From Alphaproteobacteria bacterium (GTDB taxonomy: Bacteria > Pseudomonadota > Alphaproteobacteria > CACIAM-22H2): a stretch of 64,000 bases of DNA. The notes under the pieces were generated by a model that worked only from the letters and a program-made list of their open reading frames with translations, was not told where the DNA came from and did no database searches. The stretch is from the NCBI GenBank assembly GCA_016124335.1, contig WGNX01000003.1, positions 256,747 to 320,746 of the forward strand, written 5' to 3'. Below are positions 1 to 9,330 of this stretch, piece after piece (positions within the stretch are counted from its first letter, which is position 1; every line of letters starts with the position of its first letter). The position numbers and the translations under genes are program-made.

Positions 1-531
1 GATGAAGGCGCGCCCGTCTACGCGTACGACCCGGTCAAGGCCAAGGCGCTGCTCGCCGAAGCGGGCTTCGCGAACGGCTTCGACGTCGACCTCTACTCGT
101 ATCGCGAACGCAACCAGGCCGAGGCGATGGTGGGCTATCTGCGCGCCGTCGGCATCCGGGCGAACCTGCGCTTCCTGCAATACGCGGCGTTCCGCGACCA
201 GCTGCGCGCCGGGGCCGCGGCCTTCGCGCACCAGACCTGGGGCTCGTTCTCGGTCAACGACGTGTCGGCAAGCACGCCCGTCTTCTTCAAGTTCCAGGAC
301 GACGACGCGACGCGCGATCCGGAAGTGCGCGACCTGCTGGAGAAGGGCGACGGATCGGTCGATCCGGCCGCGCGCAAGGCGGCCTACCGCCAGGCGCTGG
401 CCATGATCGCCGATCGGGCCTATACGGTGCCGCTCTATTCGCTGACCACGTTCTACGTGATGTCGAGCGACCTTGCGTTCACCGCCTACCCGGACGAGCT
501 GCCGCGCTTCTGGGAAACGCGCTGGAAGTAA
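1..531 (+). CDS. ABC transporter substrate-binding protein, family 5 (C-terminal part)
   Basis: The frame is open from base 1 to TAA at 529-531, giving the last 176 residues of a periplasmic solute-binding protein of the DppA/OppA type (SBP_bac_5). It reads through an AYDPVKAKALLAEAGF segment, typical of the second lobe of these proteins, and ends FWETRWK. The permease starts 14 bases downstream, so this is the binding component of the peptide/nickel-type transporter that follows. The N-terminus and signal peptide lie outside the window. Di- or oligopeptide substrate is inferred from the M20 peptidase at the end of the operon. Confidence 0.85.
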   Translation, partial: DEGAPVYAYDPVKAKALLAEAGFANGFDVDLYSYRERNQAEAMVGYLRAVGIRANLRFLQYAAFRDQLRAGAAAFAHQTWGSFSVNDVSASTPVFFKFQDDDATRDPEVRDLLEKGDGSVDPAARKAAYRQALAMIADRAYTVPLYSLTTFYVMSSDLAFTAYPDELPRFWETRWK

Positions 532-544
532 GGCACTCGGTCCA

Positions 545-1462
545 ATGCTGGGGTTCGCCGTCCGCCGGCTTGCGCTCGCGCTCGCAGTAGCACTGGCCGT
601 GTCGGCGGCGAGCTTCGTCCTGCTGCGCCTTTCCGGCGACGTGGCTGCGGCCATCGCCGGCGAGGGCGCCAGGGCCGAAGACATCGCGTTCGTGCGCAAG
701 GCCTATGGGCTCGACCGGCCGCTGATCGTCCAGTACGCCGAATGGCTGGGCAACACGCTGCGCGGCGATCTGGGCACGTCGCTTTATTTCAAGACCGACG
801 TGTCCGCACTCGTCGCCGACAAGCTTCCCGTCACGCTCATCCTCGGGCTCAGCTCGGTGCTGTTCGCGCTCGCGGTCTCGCTGCCGTTGGGCATTCTCGC
901 GGCGATCTTTCCGAACACCTGGATCGACCGGTTGTGCCTCGCCCTTGCGGTGCTGGGGCAGGCACTGCCCAACTTCTTCTTCGCGCTGTGCCTGATCCTG
1001 CTTTTCTCGATCTCGCTGCGCTGGCTGCCGGTTTCGGGAACGGGCACCTGGCTGCATTTCGTCATGCCGACGATCGCGCTGGGCTACTACGTGGCGCCCG
1101 CCTTCATGCGCCTCATCCGCGCCGGCATGATCGAAACGCTTGCGGCGGACTATGTGCGCACGGCGCGCGCAAGCGGCCTTTCGCCGGCAAGCGTGGTGTT
1201 CAAGCATGCGCTGCGCAATGCGCTGATCCCGGTGGTGGCGCTTGCCGCCGTGCAGCTTGGCTTCCTGCTGGGCGGCTCGATCGTCATCGAGACGATTTTC
1301 GCGCTCGACGGTCTTGGCTATCTCGCCTACCAGAGCATCACCTACAAGGATTTCCCGACCACGCAGGCCGTCGTGCTGCTGCTTTCGGTCGTCTACATCT
1401 TCCTGACGTTCACGGCAGACATCGTCAACGCGTGGCTCGACCCGCGCCTCAGGGTCGCCTGA
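545..1462 (+). CDS. Peptide-type ABC transporter permease, DppB-like
   Basis: A 305-residue inner-membrane protein beginning MLGFAVRRLALAL, with one N-terminal helix, a periplasmic stretch and five more hydrophobic segments. The EAA loop is visible near residue 195 (DYVRTARASGLSPASVVFKHALRNAL), characteristic of DppB/OppB. An upstream in-frame ATG at 473 lies inside the binding-protein gene, so 545 was chosen. It is one of two channel subunits; the partner permease starts one base after its stop. Confidence 0.9.
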   Translation: MLGFAVRRLALALAVALAVSAASFVLLRLSGDVAAAIAGEGARAEDIAFVRKAYGLDRPLIVQYAEWLGNTLRGDLGTSLYFKTDVSALVADKLPVTLILGLSSVLFALAVSLPLGILAAIFPNTWIDRLCLALAVLGQALPNFFFALCLILLFSISLRWLPVSGTGTWLHFVMPTIALGYYVAPAFMRLIRAGMIETLAADYVRTARASGLSPASVVFKHALRNALIPVVALAAVQLGFLLGGSIVIETIFALDGLGYLAYQSITYKDFPTTQAVVLLLSVVYIFLTFTADIVNAWLDPRLRVA

Positions 1463-1463
1463 C

Positions 1464-2336
1464 ATGGACGCCGCCCTGCCCACGCACGCTGCCATGCTTC
1501 GCGGCCGGATTTTCGGCCATGTCGGGCTGATGACGGGTATCGCGATCCTCGTCGTCGCGTTCGCCTGCGCGATTTTCGCGCCGCTGCTGGCCCCGCACGA
1601 TCCCTATTTCCAGGATCTCGCGGCACGCCTGGTGCCGCCGGTCTGGCAGCCGCGCGGCACGTGGCTGCATCCGCTGGGCACCGACAATCTTGGCCGCGAC
1701 TATCTCTCGCGCACGATCTATGGCGCACGCGTCTCGCTGCTGATCGGCTTCTCGGTGATGCTCGTCTCCGGCCTGATTGGCACGACGATGGGGCTTGCAG
1801 CCGGCTATTTCGGCGGCCGGACCGACATGGCCGTCAGCTTCATCGTGACCGCACGCCTTGCAATGCCGGTCGTGCTCGTCGCGCTCGCCGTGGTGGCGCT
1901 GGTCGGCGGCTCGCTCGTGGTCGTGATCGCGGTGCTGGGCCTGCTCAAATGGGACCGGTTCGCCGTCGTGATGCGCGCGGCGACACAGCAGGCGCGTGCG
2001 CAAGACTATGTCGCCGCCGCGAAGGCGACGGGCGCCTCCACGCTGCGCGTGCTTCTGGGCGAGGTGCTGCCCAACATCCTCCCCCAACTGGTCGTCGTCG
2101 CCACGCTCGAGATGGCGAGCGCCATCCTGCTCGAAGCGGCACTCTCGTTCCTCGGCCTTGGCGTGCAGCCGCCGCTGCCCAGCTGGGGCCTGATGATCTC
2201 GGAAGCCAAGGCCTACATGTTCTTCAGCTTCTGGATGATCGCCATCCCCGGCACGGCACTGGGCCTTCTCGTGCTGGCGATCAACCTTGTGGGCGACGGC
2301 ATTCGCGACGTGGCCGCACCCGAGGGCCGGGCATGA
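1464..2336 (+). CDS. Peptide-type ABC transporter permease, DppC-like
   Basis: A 290-residue membrane protein with about six hydrophobic segments. It carries the DppC/OppC landmarks HPLGTDNLGRDYLSR near residue 70 and an EAA loop (QDYVAAAKATGASTLRVLLGEVLPN) near 180, followed by LSFLGLGVQPPLPSWG, diagnostic of this subfamily. It starts one base after the DppB-like gene and its stop overlaps the next start (ATGA), so expression is probably coupled. Confidence 0.9.
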   Translation: MDAALPTHAAMLRGRIFGHVGLMTGIAILVVAFACAIFAPLLAPHDPYFQDLAARLVPPVWQPRGTWLHPLGTDNLGRDYLSRTIYGARVSLLIGFSVMLVSGLIGTTMGLAAGYFGGRTDMAVSFIVTARLAMPVVLVALAVVALVGGSLVVVIAVLGLLKWDRFAVVMRAATQQARAQDYVAAAKATGASTLRVLLGEVLPNILPQLVVVATLEMASAILLEAALSFLGLGVQPPLPSWGLMISEAKAYMFFSFWMIAIPGTALGLLVLAINLVGDGIRDVAAPEGRA

Positions 2337-3298
2337 GCGCGATCCTGACGGTCGAGGGGCTCGAGGTCGACCTTTCGGTGCCGGCCGGGACGCTGCACGC
2401 CGTGCGCGACGTTTCCTTCGAGGTCGCGCGCGGCGAGACGCTCTGCATCGTGGGCGAATCCGGCTGCGGCAAGTCGATGACGGCGCTGGCGCTGATGGGC
2501 CTGCTGCCGCGCAACGCCCGACGTCGGGCGCGGCGGCTCGTCTTCGACGGAATCGACCTTGCCGCCGCCTCGCGCACGCAGACCAACGATCTGCGCGGCA
2601 GCCGGATGTCGATGATCTTCCAGGAGCCGATGACGGCGCTCAACCCGGCCTACACGATCGGCAACCAGCTCTGCGGCGTCTATCGCCGCCACAAGGGCGG
2701 CTCGGCCGCGGCCGCGCGCGAACGCGCCGCCTTCCTTCTCGGCAAGGTCGGCATCGCGGCGGCAGGCGAAAGGCTCGGCCAGTATCCGCACCAGCTTTCC
2801 GGCGGGCTGCGCCAGCGCGTGATGATCGCGATGGCGCTGATGTGCGATCCCGCGTTGATCGTGGCCGACGAGCCGACGACCGCGCTCGACGTGACGATCC
2901 AGGCGCAGATCCTGAAGCTGCTCAAGGATCTCCAGGACGAATTCGGCATGGCGCTGGTGCTGATCACGCACGATCTGGGCGTCGTTGCGCGCGTGGCCGA
3001 CAGCGTGGCGGTGATGTACGCCGGCGCGATCGTCGAGCGTGGCACGGCCGCACAGGTCTTTGCGGCACCCCGCCATCCTTATACGGCCGGGCTGATCGAC
3101 TGCATTCCCGTCCCCGGGCGCACGAAGCCGGGCGAACGGCTCGGCGCCATTCCGGGAACGGTGCCGGCGCTGGTGGGGAACATCACGGGCTGCGCGTTTC
3201 GCTCGCGCTGCGCCCACGCGCAGGCCCGGTGCGAGGACGCGCCGCCGCAACACGCCGAAGGCGGCCATGAATGGGCCTGCATCCGGGGGGCCGCATGA
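2333..3298 (+). CDS. Peptide-type ABC transporter ATPase, DppD-like
   Basis: A 321-residue ATPase with Walker A GESGCGKS at residues 41-48, signature LSGGLRQRV, Walker B LIVADEP followed by TTALD, and the C-terminal oligopeptide-type extension with cysteines (GCAFRSRCAHAQARC) that marks the OppD/DppD family. The ATG at 2333 overlaps the previous TGA and was chosen over far-upstream in-frame ATGs inside the permease gene. It pairs with the next ATPase to power import. Confidence 0.92.
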   Translation: MSAILTVEGLEVDLSVPAGTLHAVRDVSFEVARGETLCIVGESGCGKSMTALALMGLLPRNARRRARRLVFDGIDLAAASRTQTNDLRGSRMSMIFQEPMTALNPAYTIGNQLCGVYRRHKGGSAAAARERAAFLLGKVGIAAAGERLGQYPHQLSGGLRQRVMIAMALMCDPALIVADEPTTALDVTIQAQILKLLKDLQDEFGMALVLITHDLGVVARVADSVAVMYAGAIVERGTAAQVFAAPRHPYTAGLIDCIPVPGRTKPGERLGAIPGTVPALVGNITGCAFRSRCAHAQARCEDAPPQHAEGGHEWACIRGAA

Positions 3299-4269
3299 GC
3301 CCGCTCATGCGCATCGAAGGCGCGCGGCGCACATTCTCGGTCTCGCGCGGCCTGTTGGCGCGCAAGCGCACGCTGCACGCGGTCAACGGCGTCGATCTGG
3401 AAATCGAAAAAGGCGAAGTGCTGGGAATCGTGGGCGAGTCCGGCTGCGGCAAGTCCACGCTGGCGCGCATGCTGCTGGGGCTCATTCCCGCAAGCGCCGG
3501 ACGCATCGTGCTGGACGGCGCCGAAGTCGGCCGGATGGACGCCCGCGCGCTTGCCGCGCGCGTGCAGCCGGTGTTTCAGGACCCTTACGGCTCACTCAAC
3601 CCGCGAAAGCGCATCGCCTCGATCGTGGCATTGCCACTTGTCGTGCATGCCATCGGCGACCGGGCCGAGCGGCGACGGCGCGCGGTCGAGATGCTCGAGC
3701 GCGTGGGCCTTCCCGCAAGGCTTGCCGACAATTATCCCGGCCAGCTTTCGGGCGGCCAGCGCCAGCGCGTGGCGATCGCGCGCGCGCTCGTCATGCAGCC
3801 CGAAATCGTCGTGTGCGACGAGCCGACCTCCGCGCTCGACGTTTCGGTGCAGAGCCAGATCCTGAACCTGCTGATGGATCTCCGGCGCGAATTCGGCCTC
3901 ACCTATGTGTTCATCAGCCATAATCTCGCGGTGGTCGAGCATGTCGCCACGCGCGTGGCGGTCATGTATCTGGGCCGCATCGTCGAGCTGGCGCCGGCCG
4001 AGGAAATATTCGCAAGGCCGCGCCATCCTTATACGCAGGCGCTGCTCGCCTCGGTGCTGACGCCGGAGCCCGGCAAGGGCCTTCCCGACACGCATCTGGG
4101 CCTTGCCTTCCCCGATCCGCTGGACCCGCCACCCGGATGCGGCTTCAATCCGCGCTGCGCCTATGCACGCGCCGTCTGCCGCAAGCGCATGCCTGCGCTT
4201 GCCGAAGACGGCCCGGCGCGCGTCGCCTGCCACGCCTACGACCCGATTCACGGAAAGGAATTCGCATGA
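3295..4269 (+). CDS. Peptide-type ABC transporter ATPase, DppF-like
   Basis: A 324-residue ATPase with Walker A GESGCGKS near residue 52, signature LSGGQRQRV, Walker B VVCDEP followed by TSALD, and the OppF-like C-terminus with a cysteine cluster (GCGFNPRCAYARAVC). An upstream in-frame ATG at 3271 exists, but 3295 overlaps the preceding stop as ATGA, matching the other junctions of this operon. The next gene starts by the same ATGA overlap. Confidence 0.92.
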   Translation: MSPLMRIEGARRTFSVSRGLLARKRTLHAVNGVDLEIEKGEVLGIVGESGCGKSTLARMLLGLIPASAGRIVLDGAEVGRMDARALAARVQPVFQDPYGSLNPRKRIASIVALPLVVHAIGDRAERRRRAVEMLERVGLPARLADNYPGQLSGGQRQRVAIARALVMQPEIVVCDEPTSALDVSVQSQILNLLMDLRREFGLTYVFISHNLAVVEHVATRVAVMYLGRIVELAPAEEIFARPRHPYTQALLASVLTPEPGKGLPDTHLGLAFPDPLDPPPGCGFNPRCAYARAVCRKRMPALAEDGPARVACHAYDPIHGKEFA

Positions 4270-5654
4270 GCCGCGAGACCGCCATCGCCAACGCCGAACG
4301 CTATTTCGACGAGGGCGGCTACAAGGCCGATCTCGCGCGCCGCGTCGCGATGAAGACGGAAAGCCAGAATCCCGACCGCGGGCCGGAGCTGGCCGAATAC
4401 CTGACGGGCGAGATGATCCCCACGCTCGAGAAGCTGGGCTTCAAATGCCGCGTTCTGAACAATCCGCGCGCGAAGGGCCCGTTCCTGATCGCCGAACGCA
4501 TCGAGGACCCCAAGGCGACAACCGTGTTCGGCTACGGCCATGGCGACGTGATCCGCGGGCTCGAACCGCAATGGCGCGAAGGCCTGTCGCCGTGGACGCT
4601 CAAGGAGGAAGGCGATCGCTGGTACGGCCGCGGCACGGCCGACAACAAGGGCCAGCATTCGATCAATATCGGCGCGCTCGCGGCCGTGCTGAAGGCGCGC
4701 GGCAAGCTCGGCTTCAACGCCAAATACCTCATCGAGATGGGCGAGGAGACCGGTTCGCCCGGTCTGCGCGAGGTGTGCGAACAGAACAAGGAATTGTTCA
4801 AGGCCGACGTGCTGATTGCCTCCGACGGGCCGCGCCTGCGCGCCGACCGGCCGACGCTGTTCCTGGGCTCGCGCGGTGCGTTCAATTTCGATCTCGAGAT
4901 TGACGCGCGCGCGGGCGGGCACCATTCGGGCAACTGGGGCGGGCTCATCTCCAATCCGGGCCTGCAGCTGGCTCATGCGATCGCCTGCATTGCGGGGCCC
5001 ACCGGCCAGATCCGCGTGCCGGAATGGGTGCCGGGCGAAGTGCCTGCAAGCGTGCGCCGTGCACTGGCCGACTGCGAGGTCGATGGCGGCGCTGACGGCC
5101 CGCAGATCGAACCCGGTTGGGGCGAACCGGGCCTGACGCCCTCCGAGCGCGTGTTCGGCTGGAGTTCGTTCGAGGTTCTCGCCTACCGGACCGGCAATCC
5201 CGACAACCCGGTCAACGCGATCCCGCCCAAGGCATGGGCACGCTGCCAGCTTCGTTTCGTGGTCGGCGTCGATCCGGCCAATATCCTGCCTGCCCTTCGC
5301 CGCCATCTCGACCGGCACGGCTTCCCGATGGTCAAGCTGGCGTCAACGCGCGAGGAAGTGTTCCACGCCACGCGGCTTGATCCCGAGCATCCGTGGGTCA
5401 ATTTCGCCGTCGACAGCCTGCGGCGCACGACCAATGCCAAGCCTGCGGTGCTGCCCAATCTCGGCGGCTCGCTGCCCAACGACATCTTCAGCGAGGTTCT
5501 GGGCCTGCCCACGGTCTGGGTACCGCATTCCTACCCGGCCTGTTCGCAGCACGCGCCCAACGAACACCTTCTGCCGGCGGTCGCGCGCGAGGGCCTGCGG
5601 CTGATGGCCGGGCTCTACTGGGACATCGGCGAGAAAGCTTCCCGCCCGTTGTGA
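4266..5654 (+). CDS. M20 family metallopeptidase
   Basis: A 462-residue cytoplasmic zinc hydrolase of the M20 (dipeptidase/deacylase) family. The first metal histidine sits in GYGHGDVI, the bridging aspartate in RGTADNKGQ, and the catalytic glutamate pair in EMGEETGSPG. A dimerisation domain follows (AGGHHSGNWGG onward). A late SYPACSQHAPNEH segment carries the last metal histidine. It is the final gene of the peptide ABC operon, with an ATGA overlap, so it probably hydrolyses the imported compound. The exact substrate cannot be told. Confidence 0.88.
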   Translation: MSRETAIANAERYFDEGGYKADLARRVAMKTESQNPDRGPELAEYLTGEMIPTLEKLGFKCRVLNNPRAKGPFLIAERIEDPKATTVFGYGHGDVIRGLEPQWREGLSPWTLKEEGDRWYGRGTADNKGQHSINIGALAAVLKARGKLGFNAKYLIEMGEETGSPGLREVCEQNKELFKADVLIASDGPRLRADRPTLFLGSRGAFNFDLEIDARAGGHHSGNWGGLISNPGLQLAHAIACIAGPTGQIRVPEWVPGEVPASVRRALADCEVDGGADGPQIEPGWGEPGLTPSERVFGWSSFEVLAYRTGNPDNPVNAIPPKAWARCQLRFVVGVDPANILPALRRHLDRHGFPMVKLASTREEVFHATRLDPEHPWVNFAVDSLRRTTNAKPAVLPNLGGSLPNDIFSEVLGLPTVWVPHSYPACSQHAPNEHLLPAVAREGLRLMAGLYWDIGEKASRPL

Positions 5655-5742
5655 GCCCCGCTCACAAGGCCGATAGACAATCTCGTTAGCCGGTCAACCG
5701 GCGGCGGCGCATTCTCCCTGGCACCGACACAAGGAGAAGACC

Positions 5743-6129
5743 ATGCCGCTCGTCCGCATCGACGTTCCCGATACGCTTTCCCACGACACCCGCCGCGCCG
5801 TCGCCGACGGCGTGCATTCCGCACTCGTCGAGGCCATCGGCATCCCGGCCGACGACCGCTTCCAGGTCGTGACCGCGCATCCCGCCGGCGGCCTCATCGC
5901 CGACCCGAACTACATGGGCATATCGCGCGGCGCCGGCTTCCTGGCCGTGCAGGTCTTCCTGCGGCGCGGCCGCAGCGACGAGCTGAAGCGCGCGCTTTAC
6001 GCCGCGATCGTGCGCAACCTCGCCCGCAACGCGAACATCCGGCCGGAAGACGTCCTGATCGCGCTGACCGAGAACGAACTGCCGGACTGGTCGTTCGGCA
6101 ACGGCATCGCGCAGTACGCACCGGGCTGA
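5743..6129 (+). CDS. Tautomerase family protein
   Basis: A 128-residue protein beginning MPLVRIDVPDTLS. After methionine removal, Pro-1 would be the catalytic base of the 4-oxalocrotonate tautomerase superfamily. Its length is about twice a classic 4-OT monomer, matching the longer tautomerase group. A clear ribosome-binding site (aaggagaag) lies just upstream. It stands alone between the peptide operon and modABC, so its substrate is unknown. Confidence 0.8.
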   Translation: MPLVRIDVPDTLSHDTRRAVADGVHSALVEAIGIPADDRFQVVTAHPAGGLIADPNYMGISRGAGFLAVQVFLRRGRSDELKRALYAAIVRNLARNANIRPEDVLIALTENELPDWSFGNGIAQYAPG

Positions 6130-6138
6130 CGGCCGCGG

Positions 6139-6188
6139 TTGACAGCGGCGCAGGACGCATGGCGTTATATCCGGACGGATATAGCGCC
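6139..6188 (+). promoter_or_regulatory. modA promoter with overlapping ModE-type Mo-box
   Basis: A TTGACA -35 hexamer (6139-6144) is followed by a dyad at 6161-6188. The arms GGCGTTATATCC and GGATATAGCGCC are inverted repeats with 11 of 12 matches around a 4-base centre. The TATAT-containing arms resemble the molybdate-responsive ModE operator. The left arm covers the likely -10 region, so a bound ModE-like repressor would block modABC when molybdate is sufficient. No ModE gene is in the window. Confidence 0.75.
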
Positions 6189-6202
6189 ACGCAGGAGAAG
6201 CC

Positions 6203-6946
6203 ATGCGCCGTTTCGCCGCATTCGTCCTTGCAGCCGGCCTGTTCGCGGCCCCTGTGGCACGCGCGCAGGAGCTGCTCGTCTTCGCCGCGGCCTCGCTCAC
6301 CGACGCGCTGCAACAGGCCGCGAAGGCGACCGGCCGGAAGGCGCGCTTTTCGTTTGCCGCGTCCTCGACGCTCGCCCGCCAGATCGAGAACGGCGCACCC
6401 GCCGACATCTTCGCCTCGGCCGACGAGGACTGGGCGAACTACCTTGCCGAGCGCGGCAAGCTCGTGCCCGGCACGCGTACGACGCTGCTGTCGAACCAGC
6501 TGGTTCTGATCGTCCCGGCGGACCGCAAGCGCGCGATCTCGATCGCCAAGGGCATGGACATGATGGCCCTCCTGGCCGGCGGACGCCTTGCGGTGGGCGA
6601 TCCGGCGCTTGTCCCGGCCGGGCGCTATGCGCGCCAGTCGCTCGAATGGCTGGGCATCTGGGCGACGGTCGAGCCGCGGCTCGCGCGCGCGGAATCGGTG
6701 CGCGCGGCCATGGCGCTGGTCGAACGCGGCGAGACGCCGCTCGGCATCGTCTACGCGACCGATGCTCTCGCCGACCCGAAGGTTGCCGTCGCGGCGACGT
6801 TGCCGGCGGAAAGCCATGCACAGATCGCCTACCCGTTCGCGATCGTCGCCGGCCGCGATACGCCGGCCGCACGCGACTTCCTTGCGGCGTTGCAGTCGCC
6901 AGCGGCAAGGATCGTTTTCCGCCGCAACGGCTTCGCGATGGAATGA
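6203..6946 (+). CDS. modA: Molybdate ABC transporter substrate-binding protein
   Basis: A 247-residue periplasmic protein with a signal peptide ending near ARAQ and the ModA landmarks LLVFAAASLTDAL, FSFAASSTLARQIENGAP and ADIFASADEDW in the N-terminal lobe. A ribosome-binding site (aggagaag) precedes ATG 6203. It binds molybdate/tungstate for the ModBC transporter immediately downstream and is preceded by a Mo-box, which supports the assignment. Confidence 0.93.
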   Translation: MRRFAAFVLAAGLFAAPVARAQELLVFAAASLTDALQQAAKATGRKARFSFAASSTLARQIENGAPADIFASADEDWANYLAERGKLVPGTRTTLLSNQLVLIVPADRKRAISIAKGMDMMALLAGGRLAVGDPALVPAGRYARQSLEWLGIWATVEPRLARAESVRAAMALVERGETPLGIVYATDALADPKVAVAATLPAESHAQIAYPFAIVAGRDTPAARDFLAALQSPAARIVFRRNGFAME

Positions 6947-6956
6947 CGCGCATCTT

Positions 6957-7649
6957 ATGGACCTGCTCAGTGCGACCGAATTCGAGGCACTGCGCCTCAG
7001 CTTGCGGGTGGCGCTCGTCGCGGTCGCGGCGACGTTGCCGCTCGCCGTGCTTGTCGCCTGGGCGCTTGCCCGGTGCCGATTTCCCGGCAAGGGGCTGATC
7101 GCCGGCTTTCTCCATCTGCCGCTTGTGCTGCCGCCGGTCGTCGTCGGCTATGTTCTTCTTCTCCTTTTCGGCGTGCGCGGGCCGATCGGGTCGTGGCTCG
7201 ATGCCGCCTTCGGTATCCGGCTTGTCTTCACGGCCAACGGCGTGGCGCTTGCCACGGCGGTAATGATCTTTCCGTTGATTGTGCGCGCGGTACGCCTGTC
7301 GATCGAAGCACTCGATCCGGGCCTCGACGAAGCGGCGCGCACGCTGGGTGCCGGCCCGATCGACAGGTTCGTGACGGTTTCGCTGCCGTTGATGCTGCCC
7401 GGGATCCTTTCGGGTGCGGTCGTCGCCTTCGCGGCAAGCCTCGGCGAATTCGGCGCCGTCATCACGTTTGCGGCGAACGTGCCGGGTGAAACGCAGACGC
7501 TGCCGCTGGCGATCTACGCCGCCACGCAGACGCCGGGCGGCGACGTCGCGGCCGCGCGTCTGGCCACGATATCCATGACGCTGGCGCTCGCGGGCCTCGT
7601 CTTCTCGGAATACCTGGCGCGCCGCGTGAGCCGGATGCTGGGCCGTTAG
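6957..7649 (+). CDS. modB: Molybdate ABC transporter permease
   Basis: A 230-residue inner-membrane protein, the usual ModB length, with five to six hydrophobic segments. LPLVLPPVVVGYVLLLLFG is near residue 55 and the EAA-type loop (LDEAARTLGAGPIDRF) near 125. The ATG at 6957 lies 10 bases after the modA stop. In-frame ATGs further upstream fall inside modA. The stop is directly followed by the modC ATG. Confidence 0.93.
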   Translation: MDLLSATEFEALRLSLRVALVAVAATLPLAVLVAWALARCRFPGKGLIAGFLHLPLVLPPVVVGYVLLLLFGVRGPIGSWLDAAFGIRLVFTANGVALATAVMIFPLIVRAVRLSIEALDPGLDEAARTLGAGPIDRFVTVSLPLMLPGILSGAVVAFAASLGEFGAVITFAANVPGETQTLPLAIYAATQTPGGDVAAARLATISMTLALAGLVFSEYLARRVSRMLGR

Positions 7650-8762
7650 ATGATCGATCTCGATTTCCGCGAGCGCCTCGGCAGCTTCGATCTCGACATA
7701 AGGTTGGCGGCGCCTGCGGGTGTCGTGGCGCTTTTCGGCCGTTCCGGGTCGGGCAAGACATCCGTCGTGCGCGCCATTGCCGGCCTTTCGCGGCCCCGGG
7801 AAGGCCGCATCGCCGTCGCCGGGACGGCGCTGTTCGATTCCGCCGCCGGAATCGACCTCCCGGCCGAACGCCGCCGCGTGGGCTACGTGTTTCAGGACGC
7901 GCGCCTGTTTCCGCACATGAACGTCGAAGCGAACCTGCGCTACGGCCAGCGCCGGTCGGGCGCCGCCGAAGGGCCGGACGAATTCGGCGCGATCGTCGAG
8001 CTTCTCGGCATCGGTGCGCTTCTGGCGCGCCGGCCCGGCACGCTGTCGGGCGGCGAGCGGCAGCGCGTGGCCGTCGGCCGCGCCCTGCTCGCCCGACCGC
8101 GCGTGCTTCTGATGGATGAGCCGCTCGCCTCGCTTGACGCCGCACGCAAGGCGGAGGTGCTGCCTTATCTCGACGGGCTGCGCCATCGCCTCGGCATCCC
8201 GATCGTCTATGTGACGCATTCCATCGACGAGGTGTTGCGGCTCGCCGACACGCTCGCACTTGTCGACGGCGGGCGCATCGCCGTGGCGGGCCCGGTCACG
8301 GAGGTAATGGCACGCGTCGATCTGGGCCCGCTGGTGGGCCGGTTCGAGGCCGGTGCGGCAATCGATACCGTCATTGCCGGACACGACGACCGCTATGCCC
8401 TTACGCGGCTTGCCTTCGACGGCGGCGAACTCGTCGTGCCGGCAGTCGATGCCGCACCCGGTACCGAACTTCGAGTCCTGGTGCGCGCACGCGATGTCAT
8501 GCTGGCCACGCAGCCGCCCGGAGCCATTTCGGCGCGCAACGTCTATGCCGGCCGCATTTCGGCGCTCGCCCTCGAGGAAGGGGCGCATGCCGAAGCCGCG
8601 ATAGCGGTCGGCGGTGTCCGGTTGCGCGCGCGCATCACCCGCGCGGCGGTTGCCGAACTTGGCCTTTCCGCGGGCATGCCGGTCTATGCGATCGTCAAGT
8701 CGGTCGCCGTCGGAAGACCCGGCATCGGCGCCCGAAATTCGAGTGGACGCACCCCCGCCTGA
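7650..8762 (+). CDS. modC: Molybdate ABC transporter ATPase
   Basis: A 370-residue ATPase with Walker A GRSGSGKT at residues 30-37, signature LSGGERQRV, Walker [12 protein letters not shown], and a C-terminal extension ending in a MOP/TOBE-like molybdate domain ([11 protein letters not shown] onward). It starts immediately after the modB stop. Together modABC forms a complete high-affinity molybdate importer, relevant because molybdoenzymes need this cofactor metal. Confidence 0.92.
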   Translation: MIDLDFRERLGSFDLDIRLAAPAGVVALFGRSGSGKTSVVRAIAGLSRPREGRIAVAGTALFDSAAGIDLPAERRRVGYVFQDARLFPHMNVEANLRYGQRRSGAAEGPDEFGAIVELLGIGALLARRPGTLSGGERQRVAVGRALLARPRVLLMDEPLASLDAARKAEVLPYLDGLRHRLGIPIVYVTHSIDEVLRLADTLALVDGGRIAVAGPVTEVMARVDLGPLVGRFEAGAAIDTVIAGHDDRYALTRLAFDGGELVVPAVDAAPGTELRVLVRARDVMLATQPPGAISARNVYAGRISALALEEGAHAEAAIAVGGVRLRARITRAAVAELGLSAGMPVYAIVKSVAVGRPGIGARNSSGRTPA

Positions 8763-8799
8763 CCCCTTACGAAAAGGGCCTTACAGCGAGGCCCGACAT

Positions 8800-9309
8800 A
8801 TGGACTTGAAAGACTACATCCGCGACGTCGCCGATTTCCCCAAGCCGGGCATCCTTTTCCGCGACATTTCACCGCTTCTCGCCGACGCAGGCGCCTGGCG
8901 GGCGACGATCGAACGTCTTGCCGACGTTGTCGGCCCCCACAAGCCCGCGATCCTGGCCGGGATCGAGAGCCGCGGCTTTCTGGTGACTGCCCCCTTGGCC
9001 CTGCATATGGGCTGCGGGTTCATGATGGTGCGCAAGCGCGGCAAGCTGCCCGGCCGGACGATCCCGCACACCTACGCGCTCGAATATGGCGAGGACACGA
9101 TCGAAATACAGGACAACGCGGTCAAGCCGGGCACGCGCGTCGTGGTGCTCGACGACGTGCTCGCCACCGGCGGCACGCTCAATGCCGCGATCTCGCTGCT
9201 CGGCAAGGCCGGCGCCGACGTGCGCGCGGCATGCTGCATCATCGAACTGACGTTCCTCGAAGGCCGCAAGCGCTTGCCCGTGCCCTTCGAAAGTCTCGTG
9301 CGCTATTGA
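8800..9309 (+). CDS. apt: Adenine phosphoribosyltransferase
   Basis: A 169-residue purine salvage enzyme (adenine + PRPP to AMP). The PRPP-binding motif [14 protein letters not shown] is near residue 115 and the family start [18 protein letters not shown] is present. The ATG at 8800 follows modC by 37 bases. A small hairpin (8776-8781 with 8789-8794) lies just upstream without a T run, so it is probably not a terminator, and apt may be read from the mod operon. Confidence 0.93.
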   Translation: MDLKDYIRDVADFPKPGILFRDISPLLADAGAWRATIERLADVVGPHKPAILAGIESRGFLVTAPLALHMGCGFMMVRKRGKLPGRTIPHTYALEYGEDTIEIQDNAVKPGTRVVVLDDVLATGGTLNAAISLLGKAGADVRAACCIIELTFLEGRKRLPVPFESLVRY

Positions 9310-9330
9310 CCTGAAGGGGGTCGGATCGCG

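Noticed and set aside
6297-8588. 763-residue minus-strand open frame
   Set aside because: Shadow of modABC, which has motifs and a matching operator.
8776-8794. Hairpin between modC and apt as terminator
   Set aside because: Six-base stem with no following T run, and it abuts the apt start, so it is more likely incidental.
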